Below, one piece after another: positions 1 to 5,321 of a stretch of 5,321 nucleotides of DNA. Under the pieces are notes generated by a model. The model did no database searches. It was not told the origin of the DNA and saw only the letters and a list, made by a program, of their open reading frames with translations. The stretch lies in the NCBI GenBank assembly GCA_030729445.1, contig JANQXJ010000050.1, forward strand, positions 2,395-7,715. The letters are read 5' to 3'. This stretch comes from Limnohabitans sp. Its GTDB lineage: Bacteria > Pseudomonadota > Gammaproteobacteria > Burkholderiales > Burkholderiaceae_C. How positions within the stretch are numbered: the first letter of the stretch is position 1; every line of letters starts with the position of its first letter. The translations under genes and the position numbers were made by a program.

Positions 1-10
1 TGCTCAACAC

Positions 11-40
11 TGGATCCCGGGTCTTCGCCCGGGATGACGG
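11..40. repeat. Dispersed palindromic repeat (REP-like), perfect 8-bp hairpin
   Basis: ATCCCGGG at 14-21 and CCCGGGAT at 28-35 are exact reverse complements around the 6-base loop TCTTCG, flanked by CTGG on the left and GACGG on the right. Known background: palindromes of the form CTGGATCCCGGG...CCCGGGATGACG are dispersed between genes in many alpha- and betaproteobacterial chromosomes. The match is by recollection of that pattern, not by search. It lies between an unseen gene to the left and the monooxygenase promoter region, so it may also act as a transcript-end hairpin. Only a short T run (44-47) follows on the plus strand, so it is a poor classical terminator. Confidence 0.6.
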
Positions 41-110
41 AATTTTGGACGTCGAGGGTCTTTCAAATTCATCGGTCCAGATCCATCAGTCAGCACAACA
101 CGCCCACCCT

Positions 111-154
111 TAAAATTACGTTTAGGTAAACTGATTTATCAATGGTAAATTACG
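111..154 (+). promoter_or_regulatory. AT-rich promoter/operator region of the monooxygenase operon
   Basis: This AT-rich patch in a GC-rich window lies 47-90 bases before the chosen start of the monooxygenase gene. It contains two copies of AAATTACG (113-120 and 147-154), two copies of GGTAAA (125-130 and 144-149), and between the latter the small dyad TGATTTATCA (132-141). TAAATT at 146-151 could serve as a -10 box (four of six matches to TATAAT), but no good -35 sits at 16-18 bases. The repeats suggest a bound regulator, and weak core elements would fit an activator-dependent promoter. The regulator is not in the window. Function is inferred from position and repeats only. Confidence 0.35.
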
Positions 155-200
155 GCCTAGGCACCGCGAGGTGCTTTTTGACCCTTCTGGAGCTCGTCAC

Positions 201-1868
201 ATGGGTGCTTACGTCAACCCGATTTATCCGTACAAATCCTCCACCGAGTGGATGACCACGCCGCCGCAGCGCAAACCGCTGATCGTGATTGGCGCAGGGC
301 CGGTGGGTTTGGCCGCCGCCATCGATGCCCGTTTGCAGGGTTTGGAGGTGCTGGTGCTGGACGACGACAAAACCGTCTCGGTCGGCTCGCGGGCGGTGTG
401 CTACGCCAAGCGCTCGCTCGAAATTCTGGACCGCCTGGGCATTGCCAACGAAGCTTGTGGCTTGGGCGTGAGCTGGAACATTGGCCGCACCTTTTTGGAA
501 GAAGACGAGGTCTACCAGTTCAACCTGGTGCCCGACGCGGGCCACAAGCGCCCCGGCATGATCAACCTGCAGCAGTACCACGTCGAAGAGATGCTGATTG
601 CACGCGCCCTTGAATTGGGGGCCGACATCCGCTGGCAGCACAAAGTGACGGCCGTCACGCGTCATGACGACCACACCACGCTCACGGTGGAAACGCCCGA
701 TGGCACCTTTGACATCGAGGCCGATTGGCTGGTGGTGGCCGACGGCGCACGCAGCCCGATCCGTCGCCATCTGGGGCTGGACATCGAAGGCCGCGTGTTC
801 CAGGACCGCTTTTTGATCGCCGACGTGATCATGAAAGCCGACTACCCCGCCGAGCGCTGGTTTTGGTTTGACCCGCCTTTTCACCCCAACCAAAGCGTGC
901 TGCTGCACAAACAAAGCAACAACGTCTGGCGCATCGACTTTCAGCTCGGCTGGGACGCCGACCCCGAAGAAGAAAAGAAGCCCGAAAAAGTCATCCCGCG
1001 TCTGAAGGCCATGCTGGGCGATGACCGCCCGTTTGAGCTGGAATGGGTCAGCATCTACACCTTCCAGTGCCGCCGCATGACCGACTTCCGCCATGGCCGG
1101 GTGCTGTTCGCAGGCGACGCGGCGCACCAGGTTTCGCCCTTTGGCGCACGCGGTGCCAATTCGGGCTTTCAGGACGCGGACGATTTGATGTGGAAGCTGG
1201 GCATGGTGATCAAGGGCCAGGCCAGCGAGAAATTGCTCGACACCTACGCGATGGACCGCCAGTTTGCCGCCGACGAGAACATCATGAACTCGACGCGCTC
1301 GACCGACTTCATCACGCCCAAGAGCCGCACCAGCAAGACCTTTCGCAACCAAGTTCTGGCGCTGGCCAAACACCACCCCTTTGCCCGCAAGCTGGTCAAC
1401 TCGGGCCGTTTGTCAGTGCCTTCGTTCCTCACGGGTTCAGTGCTCAACACCCCGGATGCCGATGCGTTTGAAGGGAACATGGTGCCCGGGGCACCGATGG
1501 ACGATGCACCGGTGCAGGTGAATGGCCAAGACGCCTGGCTGCTCGACCAAGTCGGTCGCGGCTTCGCGGCCATGTTGTTTGTCGATGCCGCGCCCGATGC
1601 CCAGACGCTGGCCACGCTGCAAGCCTTGAAACAAAGCGAAGTGCCCGTGAGCAGCCTGATCGTTTCCCGCCAGGCCCTACAAGTACCCGGTTTTCCAGTC
1701 TTGGTGGACGCGCAAGGCTGGATGGCCAAACGCTACGACGCCCAGCCCGGCACCACCTATTTGCTGCGTCCCGATCAACATGTGATGGCCCGCTGGCGCA
1801 CGCTCGACGGCGCCCGACTGCAAGCCGCCATGGCCCGCGCCTTGGGCGCATTCAGCCCCGCAGCCTGA
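201..1868 (+). CDS. FAD-dependent monooxygenase, PheA/TfdB/MhpA-like (group A aromatic hydroxylase)
   Basis: Probably a cytoplasmic NAD(P)H-dependent flavoprotein that hydroxylates an aromatic or quinonoid ring; the substrate is unknown. Residues are counted from the ATG at 201 (555 aa, normal for the family). The N-terminal Rossmann motif GAGPVGL is at 31-37, with acidic residues ending strand 2 (LDDD, 53-56). GSRA at 62-65 fits the flavin-contacting arginine region. The DG motif (DGARSPIRR, 181-189) and the GD motif (FAGDAAHQVSPFGARGAN, 303-320, D306) are intact. Residues about 445-555 look like the thioredoxin-like C-terminal domain of phenol hydroxylase relatives and contain no cysteine. 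Start choice: GGAG at 189-192 stands 8 bases before ATG 201. An in-frame GTG at 171 has no good ribosome site and would add 10 residues. An ATG at 252 would give a conventional short N-terminus but also lacks a site. The stop is 17 bases before the DUF2783-like gene, so they probably share a message. The nearest characterised relatives by motif are MhpA-type hydroxylases, but neighbours typical of the mhp pathway are absent, so I do not assign mhpA. Confidence 0.93.
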   Translation: MGAYVNPIYPYKSSTEWMTTPPQRKPLIVIGAGPVGLAAAIDARLQGLEVLVLDDDKTVSVGSRAVCYAKRSLEILDRLGIANEACGLGVSWNIGRTFLEEDEVYQFNLVPDAGHKRPGMINLQQYHVEEMLIARALELGADIRWQHKVTAVTRHDDHTTLTVETPDGTFDIEADWLVVADGARSPIRRHLGLDIEGRVFQDRFLIADVIMKADYPAERWFWFDPPFHPNQSVLLHKQSNNVWRIDFQLGWDADPEEEKKPEKVIPRLKAMLGDDRPFELEWVSIYTFQCRRMTDFRHGRVLFAGDAAHQVSPFGARGANSGFQDADDLMWKLGMVIKGQASEKLLDTYAMDRQFAADENIMNSTRSTDFITPKSRTSKTFRNQVLALAKHHPFARKLVNSGRLSVPSFLTGSVLNTPDADAFEGNMVPGAPMDDAPVQVNGQDAWLLDQVGRGFAAMLFVDAAPDAQTLATLQALKQSEVPVSSLIVSRQALQVPGFPVLVDAQGWMAKRYDAQPGTTYLLRPDQHVMARWRTLDGARLQAAMARALGAFSPAA

Positions 1869-1885
1869 ACCGCCCCAAGACTGAG

Positions 1886-2128
1886 ATGAGCAACGACATG
1901 AACACAGGCCTGAAAACCGACCCCAACTTCCACGAAGCCGGACGGCGATTTTTCCGTGACTTCTCGCCCGGCGACGAGTTTTATGAACACCTGATCGACG
2001 CGCACAACGGCCTGAGCGACGAACAAAGCGAGGCGCTCAACGCCCGCCTGATTTTGCTGTTGGCCAACCACATTGGCGACTTGCGCGTGCTGCGCGAGGC
2101 ACTGCAGGCCGCCCGCCAATCTGACTGA
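1886..2128 (+). CDS. Small DUF2783-like protein
   Basis: A soluble acidic-to-neutral protein of 80 aa with no signal peptide, membrane segment or cysteine. I recognise the core at about 30-77 (EFYEHLIDAH, then GLSDEQSEALNARL, then a helix ending LLLANHIGDL) as resembling DUF2783, a short helical family of unknown function usually met beside FAD-dependent monooxygenases. The family call is from memory. Residues 1-25 are a variable N-terminal tail. ATG 1886 has only a weak AAGA (1877-1880) as ribosome site, so translation may depend on ribosomes finishing the monooxygenase 17 bases upstream. ATG 1898 (76 aa) is an alternative start. Its place between the hydroxylase and the VOC enzyme suggests a partner or assembly role for one of them. 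That is inference; no catalytic motif is visible. Confidence 0.85.
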   Translation: MSNDMNTGLKTDPNFHEAGRRFFRDFSPGDEFYEHLIDAHNGLSDEQSEALNARLILLLANHIGDLRVLREALQAARQSD

Positions 2129-2147
2129 GCCCCCCTTGGAGAACCCC

Positions 2148-2684
2148 ATGAAAATCGACCGCATCCACCACGTCGCCTACCGCTGCAAAGACGCCAAAGC
2201 CACCGTCGAGTGGTACGTGAAAAACCTGAACATGGAATTCGTGCTGGCCATCGCCGAAGACCTGGTGCCCTCCACCAAGGCCCCGGATCCCTACATGCAC
2301 GTGTTTCTGGACGCGGGTGGTGGCAACGTGTTGGCCTTCTTTGAGCTGCCCAACTCACCCGAGATGGGCCGCGACACCAACACCCCGGAATGGGTGCAGC
2401 ACATCGCCTTCAAAGTCGACAGCCTGCAAGCCCTGGAAGACGCCAAGGCCCGCCTGCAAGCCAATGGCGTGGATGTGCTGGGCCCCACCAACCACACCAT
2501 CTTCAAGAGCATCTACTTTTTTGACCCCAACGGCCACCGCCTGGAACTGGCCGCCGATGTGGGCACGCCAGACATGTACGCCAAGCTCGACGCCTGCAAG
2601 TGGGACATGCTCAATGAATGGGCGCAAACCAAACGCGCCCCGAAACACGCGGCCTGGATGCACGAGACCGAACTGCACAGCTGA
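2148..2684 (+). CDS. VOC-superfamily metalloenzyme (glyoxalase/extradiol dioxygenase-like)
   Basis: A 178-aa cytoplasmic protein with two vicinal-oxygen-chelate half modules. The first (about 4-67) starts IHHVAY and ends LAFFEL. The second (about 83-135) starts VQHIAF and ends in DPNGHRLEL, the typical last strand. Likely metal ligands are H8 (or H7), E66, H85 and E133. A His-Glu-His-Glu set is known from glyoxalase I and methylmalonyl-CoA epimerase, whereas type I extradiol dioxygenases use His-His-Glu, so isomerase, lyase and dioxygenase activity all remain open. The C-terminal tail (about 140-178) is charged, tryptophan-containing and outside the fold. Start: GGAG at 2138-2141 lies 6 bases before ATG 2148; a longer in-frame reading from 2073 would overlap the preceding gene and lacks support. 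With the monooxygenase upstream it may act on the hydroxylated product. This is inferred from context. Confidence 0.9.
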   Translation: MKIDRIHHVAYRCKDAKATVEWYVKNLNMEFVLAIAEDLVPSTKAPDPYMHVFLDAGGGNVLAFFELPNSPEMGRDTNTPEWVQHIAFKVDSLQALEDAKARLQANGVDVLGPTNHTIFKSIYFFDPNGHRLELAADVGTPDMYAKLDACKWDMLNEWAQTKRAPKHAAWMHETELHS

Positions 2685-2736
2685 AGCGCTAAGCCGCAGG
2701 AGGCCGATTCTGCTGGCCACCCTGACCCTTGTCGCG

Positions 2737-2982
2737 TCACTGTTTCACCAGCGCCTCACGTTTGCGCTTGGCCAATATCCGGGCTGAGTTGAGCCCGGTC
2801 AGGACCATGATGGGCCACAAGAATGTGCAGACCAAGGCCCACAAGAGGCGAGCGCCCAGCGTAGAGCCCCCTTCGGGCGTCTCCACCTGATGTGGCCCCT
2901 CGCTGAAGATGTGCTGATAGGAAAAAGTCGCCAGACCGAACACAGCGCCAAACAAGAGAAACAGAGAAATATAGATGTTCAA
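2737..2982 (-). CDS. Small two-helix inner-membrane protein, function unknown
   Basis: An 81-aa protein not recognised as a named family. Two hydrophobic segments are clear: about 3-20 (IYISLFLLFGAVFGLATF) and about 45-64 (ending FLWPIMVLTGL). They are joined by a polar acidic loop (about 21-43, containing SEGPHQVETPEGG) and followed by a basic tail (RILAKRKREALVK). By the positive-inside rule both ends are cytoplasmic and the loop periplasmic. Start choice: TTG at 2982-2980 is preceded by AGGAG (2993-2989) at 6 bases, an excellent site. An earlier in-frame TTG at 3006 (89 aa) has no comparable site and would place the AGGAG inside the coding sequence. The gene is convergent with the VOC gene, 52 bases apart with no obvious terminator between. 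Clean hydrophobic periodicity and a good ribosome site support a real gene. An overlapping 99-codon reading in another frame (3055-2756) is less protein-like. Confidence 0.75.
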   Translation of the reverse strand: MNIYISLFLLFGAVFGLATFSYQHIFSEGPHQVETPEGGSTLGARLLWALVCTFLWPIMVLTGLNSARILAKRKREALVKQ

Positions 2983-3064
2983 GGCCGTCTCCTGGGTAAG
3001 GGCCAACAGGGCCGCCCGAATGGGTGGCTTGCCTGACCTGAAGCCAAAGGTCCAAATCAGTGTA

Positions 3065-3092
3065 ACTTTAAAATTACTTTAAAGACTGTAAA
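3065..3092 (-). promoter_or_regulatory. Possible promoter of the small membrane protein
   Basis: On the minus strand TTTACA (3092-3087) is followed after 16 bases by TAAAGT (3070-3065), a passable -35/-10 pair (five and four of six matches). It lies about 80 bases before the TTG start. The patch also carries CTTTAAA twice on the plus strand (3066-3072 and 3077-3083), 11 bases apart, overlapping the -10 and spacer, as an operator might. Prediction is by eye only. Confidence 0.35.
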
Positions 3093-3106
3093 AAATTCGT
3101 TTCACA

Positions 3107-3130
3107 AAGGGCTTTAACGGCAGAGCCCTT
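3107..3130 (-). terminator. Possible weak terminator hairpin after the MFS gene
   Basis: AAGGGCT (3107-3113) and AGCCCTT (3124-3130) pair perfectly as a 7-bp stem with a 10-base loop. Read on the minus strand it lies about 90 bases beyond the stop of the MFS gene and is followed by TTTGTG, only a short T stretch, with a longer run of six T further on (3095-3090). It could end the metX-metW-MFS transcript, or equally be a structure in the 5' region of the small membrane protein gene. Free energy was not computed. Confidence 0.35.
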
Positions 3131-3218
3131 CACCCATCTGGCGGCTGAAAGTCGCAAAGTTAACCTTAGAGCTTGAAATGCTGTGCCACATCGATTGGCA
3201 TACCAAGCAAACTATGAC

Positions 3219-4418
3219 TCATCGCCTGCGCAAGAGGTACTGCGCCATGGCACCCGTCAAAGCAAAGGCCAGCATCATCCAGCCCAGGTTCACCGCGCCT
3301 TCGTGCGGCACCAGCCCCACCAGATAGCCACCCGTGGCCCCCGTGAGTTGCTGCATCAGCCCCGCCACCGCAGCGGCCGACCCAGCCAATGCGGGCAGCA
3401 CACCCACGGTGCCTGCCAGCGCTGGCGGGTTGAGCAAGCCGTGGCCAAAGCCCAGCAAGAGCAACGGCAAGGCCACGGCCAGCGCCGTCTGCACACCGCC
3501 AAGACCCAGCGCCAGCATCACGACCAGGCCACCCAGCGTCAGGGCCTGACCCCAGGCCATGACGCGCGATTCGCCCGCCTGTGCGATGAGCCGCGAGGTC
3601 ATGAAGTTGCCCAAGATGTAGGACACGGGCACGGCCATGATGAACCAGCCAATGCCGTCCGGCCCGATGCCGTAGCCCTTGAGCACGATGGGTGCTCCGG
3701 CCAGGAAGGCATAAAACGTGGCGGTGGTCGCGGCAAGGATGGCGACGTAGAGCAAAAAACGCGGCTCGCGCAGCAAGCGGGCATAAGCTCTGAGCATGGC
3801 CTGCAGCCAGTGGCCCGGCGCAGGCTCAGGTTTGGCCACACGCGGCAGGCCCACCCAAGCGGCCACCAGCAGAAGCACCGCCAACACGGCCAACACCATA
3901 AAGTTGGTCTGCCAGCCGTAGCGCACATGGATCTGCCCGCCGATCAGCGTGGCCAGCGGCGGACACATGCCCAGCGCCATGCCGATGTAGGCCATGACCC
4001 GGGTGCGTTGTGGTCCGGCAAACAGGTCTTGCACCATGGAGCGGCTGACCACCATGCTGGCCGCGCTGCCTGCGCCTTGCAGCACTCGGGCGGCGGTGAG
4101 CGTGGCGATGTCGGTGGCCAGCGCGGCCATGACCGAGGCCAGCCCCGCCACCACCAGGCCCAGCATCAAGATGGGTTTGCGCCCATGCCGATCGGACAGC
4201 GGGCCGTAAACCAGCTGCAAGGCGCCGTAGGCCACCACATAACCGCTGAAAGTCAGCTGCACATCGGCTTGGTGCGTGCTGAAGATGGCGCCCCACTCCT
4301 GCATGGACGGCAGACACAAGGTCATGGCCAAGAGGCCAAAGGAGATTTGCGCCAGCACGTTGGCGATCAGCCAAGGGCTGTGAGCGGCCGGGGCCTGGGT
4401 GCCTGGCACAGTGGCCAT
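3219..4418 (-). CDS. MFS transporter, Bcr/CflA-type drug exporter (DHA1 group)
   Basis: A 399-aa inner-membrane protein with about 12 hydrophobic segments, the normal length of Bcr/CflA proton-driven exporters. Motif A is in the loop between helices 2 and 3 (GPLSDRHGRKPI, 72-83). Helix 4 carries RVLQGAG at 111-117, which includes the conserved arginine of the family. Helix 5 ends in a CPPLATLIGG region (152-161), matching the proline/glycine-rich motif C of antiporters. A long polar loop about 192-220 separates the two halves. Known members expel sulfonamide, bicyclomycin, chloramphenicol or amino acid derivatives; the substrate here is not deducible. The ATG at 4418 is 1 base after the metW stop (4422-4420) and has no ribosome binding site of its own, so it is probably translated by ribosomes leaving metW. 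Annotation as a generic MFS permease would also be defensible. Confidence 0.92.
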   Translation of the reverse strand: MATVPGTQAPAAHSPWLIANVLAQISFGLLAMTLCLPSMQEWGAIFSTHQADVQLTFSGYVVAYGALQLVYGPLSDRHGRKPILMLGLVVAGLASVMAALATDIATLTAARVLQGAGSAASMVVSRSMVQDLFAGPQRTRVMAYIGMALGMCPPLATLIGGQIHVRYGWQTNFMVLAVLAVLLLVAAWVGLPRVAKPEPAPGHWLQAMLRAYARLLREPRFLLYVAILAATTATFYAFLAGAPIVLKGYGIGPDGIGWFIMAVPVSYILGNFMTSRLIAQAGESRVMAWGQALTLGGLVVMLALGLGGVQTALAVALPLLLLGFGHGLLNPPALAGTVGVLPALAGSAAAVAGLMQQLTGATGGYLVGLVPHEGAVNLGWMMLAFALTGAMAQYLLRRR

Positions 4419-4419
4419 G

Positions 4420-5004
4420 TCAGCTGCGCTGCAGTTTGTAGACCGCTGTGCCCGCCATCAGGTTGGGCATCCAACGCACTTCCTGGCCCTGCTGCAGGCC
4501 GAATGCGTCCATGATGCGCAACTGGTTTTTACGGGCCAGATCGCCAAAGTCGGCGTAAGTGCCCACGCGGATGTTGGGCGTGTCGTACCACTGGTAGGGC
4601 AGGCGTTTGGTCACCGGCATGCGGCCTTGCAGCACGCTCAGGCGGTTGAACCAGTGCGCAAAATTGGGGAAGGCGACGATGCCGATTTTTCCCACGCGCA
4701 CCGTCTCGCGCAGCATGGTTTCGGCGTTGCGCAGGTGTTGCAGGGTGTCGATTTGCAGCACCACGTCGAACGATTGGTCAGCAAACAGGCTCAGGCCTTC
4801 GTCCAGGTTCAGCTGGATCACGTTCACGCCACGCTGCACGCAAGCGTGCACATTGGCATCATCCAGCTCCACGCCGTAACCGGTGCAGCCCCGGTGTTGT
4901 TGCAGATGGGCCAAGAGGGCGCCATCGCCACAACCCAAATCGAGCACGCGCGCGCCTTGTGGCACCAGGCGGGCAATCGCTTGCATGATCAGGGGGTCGC
5001 TCAT
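4420..5004 (-). CDS. metW: MetW, methionine biosynthesis protein (methyltransferase fold)
   Basis: A 194-aa cytoplasmic protein that works with MetX in homoserine acylation, the first committed step of methionine synthesis; reports describe MetW as needed for, or modulating, MetX activity. The SAM-binding-like motif I is VLDLGCGDG at 20-28, with the acidic end of strand 2 at GVELD (44-48). MetW hallmark segments FPNFAHWFNR (112-121) and YQWYDTPNIR (137-146) are present. Length is typical. The ATG at 5004 overlaps the metX stop as ATGA, and a near-perfect ribosome site AAGGAGG (5017-5011) lies 6 bases upstream inside the end of metX. It is followed after 1 base by the MFS gene. Gene order metX-metW is conserved in many proteobacteria, which strengthens the call. 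Confidence 0.96.
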   Translation of the reverse strand: MSDPLIMQAIARLVPQGARVLDLGCGDGALLAHLQQHRGCTGYGVELDDANVHACVQRGVNVIQLNLDEGLSLFADQSFDVVLQIDTLQHLRNAETMLRETVRVGKIGIVAFPNFAHWFNRLSVLQGRMPVTKRLPYQWYDTPNIRVGTYADFGDLARKNQLRIMDAFGLQQGQEVRWMPNLMAGTAVYKLQRS

Positions 5005-5321
5005 GCGGCACCTCCTTCGTTCAAAGTCTTTGCCATGTTGTCAAAGTAAGAACGCACCACGTTCATGTAGCGGGCATCGTCGAGCAAAAAAGCATCGTGC
5101 CCGTGCGGCGCGTCGATTTCGGCGTAGCTCACATCGCGGCGGTTGTCGAGCAGGGCCTTGACCATTTCGCGGCTGCGGGCGGGCGAAAAGCGCCAGTCGG
5201 TGCTGAAGCTGATCAACAAGAACTTGCAGCTGGCACGGGCCAATGCCTTGGACAGGTCGCCACCAAAGGCGCGGGCCGGGTCAAAGTAATCGAGCGCCCG
5301 TGTGATCAGCAAATAGGTGTT
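5001..5321 (-). CDS. metX: MetX, homoserine O-acyltransferase, C-terminal part (cut by window edge)
   Basis: Only the last 106 codons are present; the start lies beyond the right edge. MetX is an alpha/beta-hydrolase-fold enzyme that transfers an acetyl or succinyl group from CoA to homoserine. The visible part begins NTYLLITRALDYFDPA and contains the catalytic aspartate in FSTDWRFSP (D42 of the fragment) and the catalytic histidine in APHGHDAFL (H75 of the fragment). The nucleophile serine would be upstream. Full family length is about 370-400 aa. MetX proteins paired with MetW in proteobacteria are often succinyltransferases, but the deciding residues are outside this window, so acyl specificity is left open. 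Its stop overlaps the metW start by 4 bases. Any SAM-responsive leader would also lie outside the window. Confidence 0.96.
   Translation of the reverse strand, partial: NTYLLITRALDYFDPARAFGGDLSKALARASCKFLLISFSTDWRFSPARSREMVKALLDNRRDVSYAEIDAPHGHDAFLLDDARYMNVVRSYFDNMAKTLNEGGAA

Noticed and set aside
132..141. TGATTTATCA as an FNR/CRP-like site
   Set aside because: The half sites TGAT and ATCA are separated by only two bases, whereas FNR needs four and CRP six between its half sites.
171..200. GTG at 171 as the start of the monooxygenase
   Set aside because: No ribosome site at proper distance, while GGAG sits 8 bases before the in-frame ATG at 201; the extension cannot be fully excluded.
150..1376. 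A 408-codon open reading frame on the minus strand opposite the monooxygenase
   Set aside because: Antisense shadow: no recognisable domain, while the plus strand shows all flavoprotein motifs in order.
1441..1450. TGCTCAACAC identical to positions 1-10, a possible second copy of the left-edge repeat
   Set aside because: The match stops at ten bases, lies inside coding sequence and lacks the palindrome; several such 10-base matches are expected by chance in a window of this size.
2685..2736. A terminator between the convergent VOC and membrane protein genes
   Set aside because: Only competing 4-bp stems (GGCC/GGCC and GCAG/CTGC) are seen and no T run follows on either strand.
2756..3055. 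A 99-codon minus-strand frame overlapping the small membrane protein
   Set aside because: No ribosome site at its start and irregular composition; the other frame has two clean membrane helices and AGGAG before its TTG.
3183..4514. A 443-codon open reading frame on the plus strand opposite the MFS gene, longer than the MFS gene itself
   Set aside because: Its product is a monotonous mix of Q, H, R and G with no hydrophobic core or motif, typical of the antisense of a GC-rich membrane protein gene; the minus-strand product has full MFS motifs.
4399..5049. A 216-codon plus-strand frame opposite metW
   Set aside because: Composition is H/Q/V-rich antisense type, and it covers a well-recognised metW on the other strand.

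Overview
The window looks like a chromosomal segment of a GC-rich betaproteobacterium, most likely Burkholderiales/Comamonadaceae (for example the Rhodoferax, Limnohabitans or Polaromonas neighbourhood). This is inferred from codon style, from the metX-metW arrangement, and from the group A flavin monooxygenase next to a DUF2783-type small protein. No database search was possible. It holds six genes, one of them cut by the right edge. The genes are densely packed, and the two AT-rich intergenic patches are where regulation would be expected.

Left half, plus strand. A non-coding leader (1-200) carries a perfect 8-bp palindromic repeat of a type dispersed in many proteobacteria. It is followed by an AT-rich stretch with direct repeats that probably holds the promoter and operator. 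Then come three closely spaced genes: a FAD-dependent aromatic-ring-hydroxylase-like monooxygenase (201-1868), a small DUF2783-like protein (1886-2128) and a VOC-superfamily metalloprotein (2148-2684). Gaps of 17 and 19 bases suggest one operon. A hydroxylase plus a VOC enzyme suggests a short aromatic or quinonoid catabolic module. The substrate cannot be read from the sequence.

Middle. Convergent to that operon is a small two-helix membrane protein on the minus strand (2737-2982), whose best start is a TTG with a strong ribosome binding site. The 236 bases behind it (2983-3218) hold an AT-rich promoter-like patch for this gene and a hairpin that may end the next transcript.

Right half, minus strand, transcribed right to left. 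The C-terminal third of metX (5321-5001), metW (5004-4420) and a Bcr/CflA-type MFS exporter (4418-3219) form a tightly coupled run, with a 4-base ATGA overlap and then a 1-base gap. MetX acylates homoserine and MetW is its usual partner in methionine synthesis. The exporter is very probably translated from the same message, which is the more unusual point.

I see no RNA gene, CRISPR array, insertion sequence or integrated element. The window is mostly ordinary chromosome. The least understood parts are the monooxygenase-DUF2783-VOC operon and the small membrane protein.
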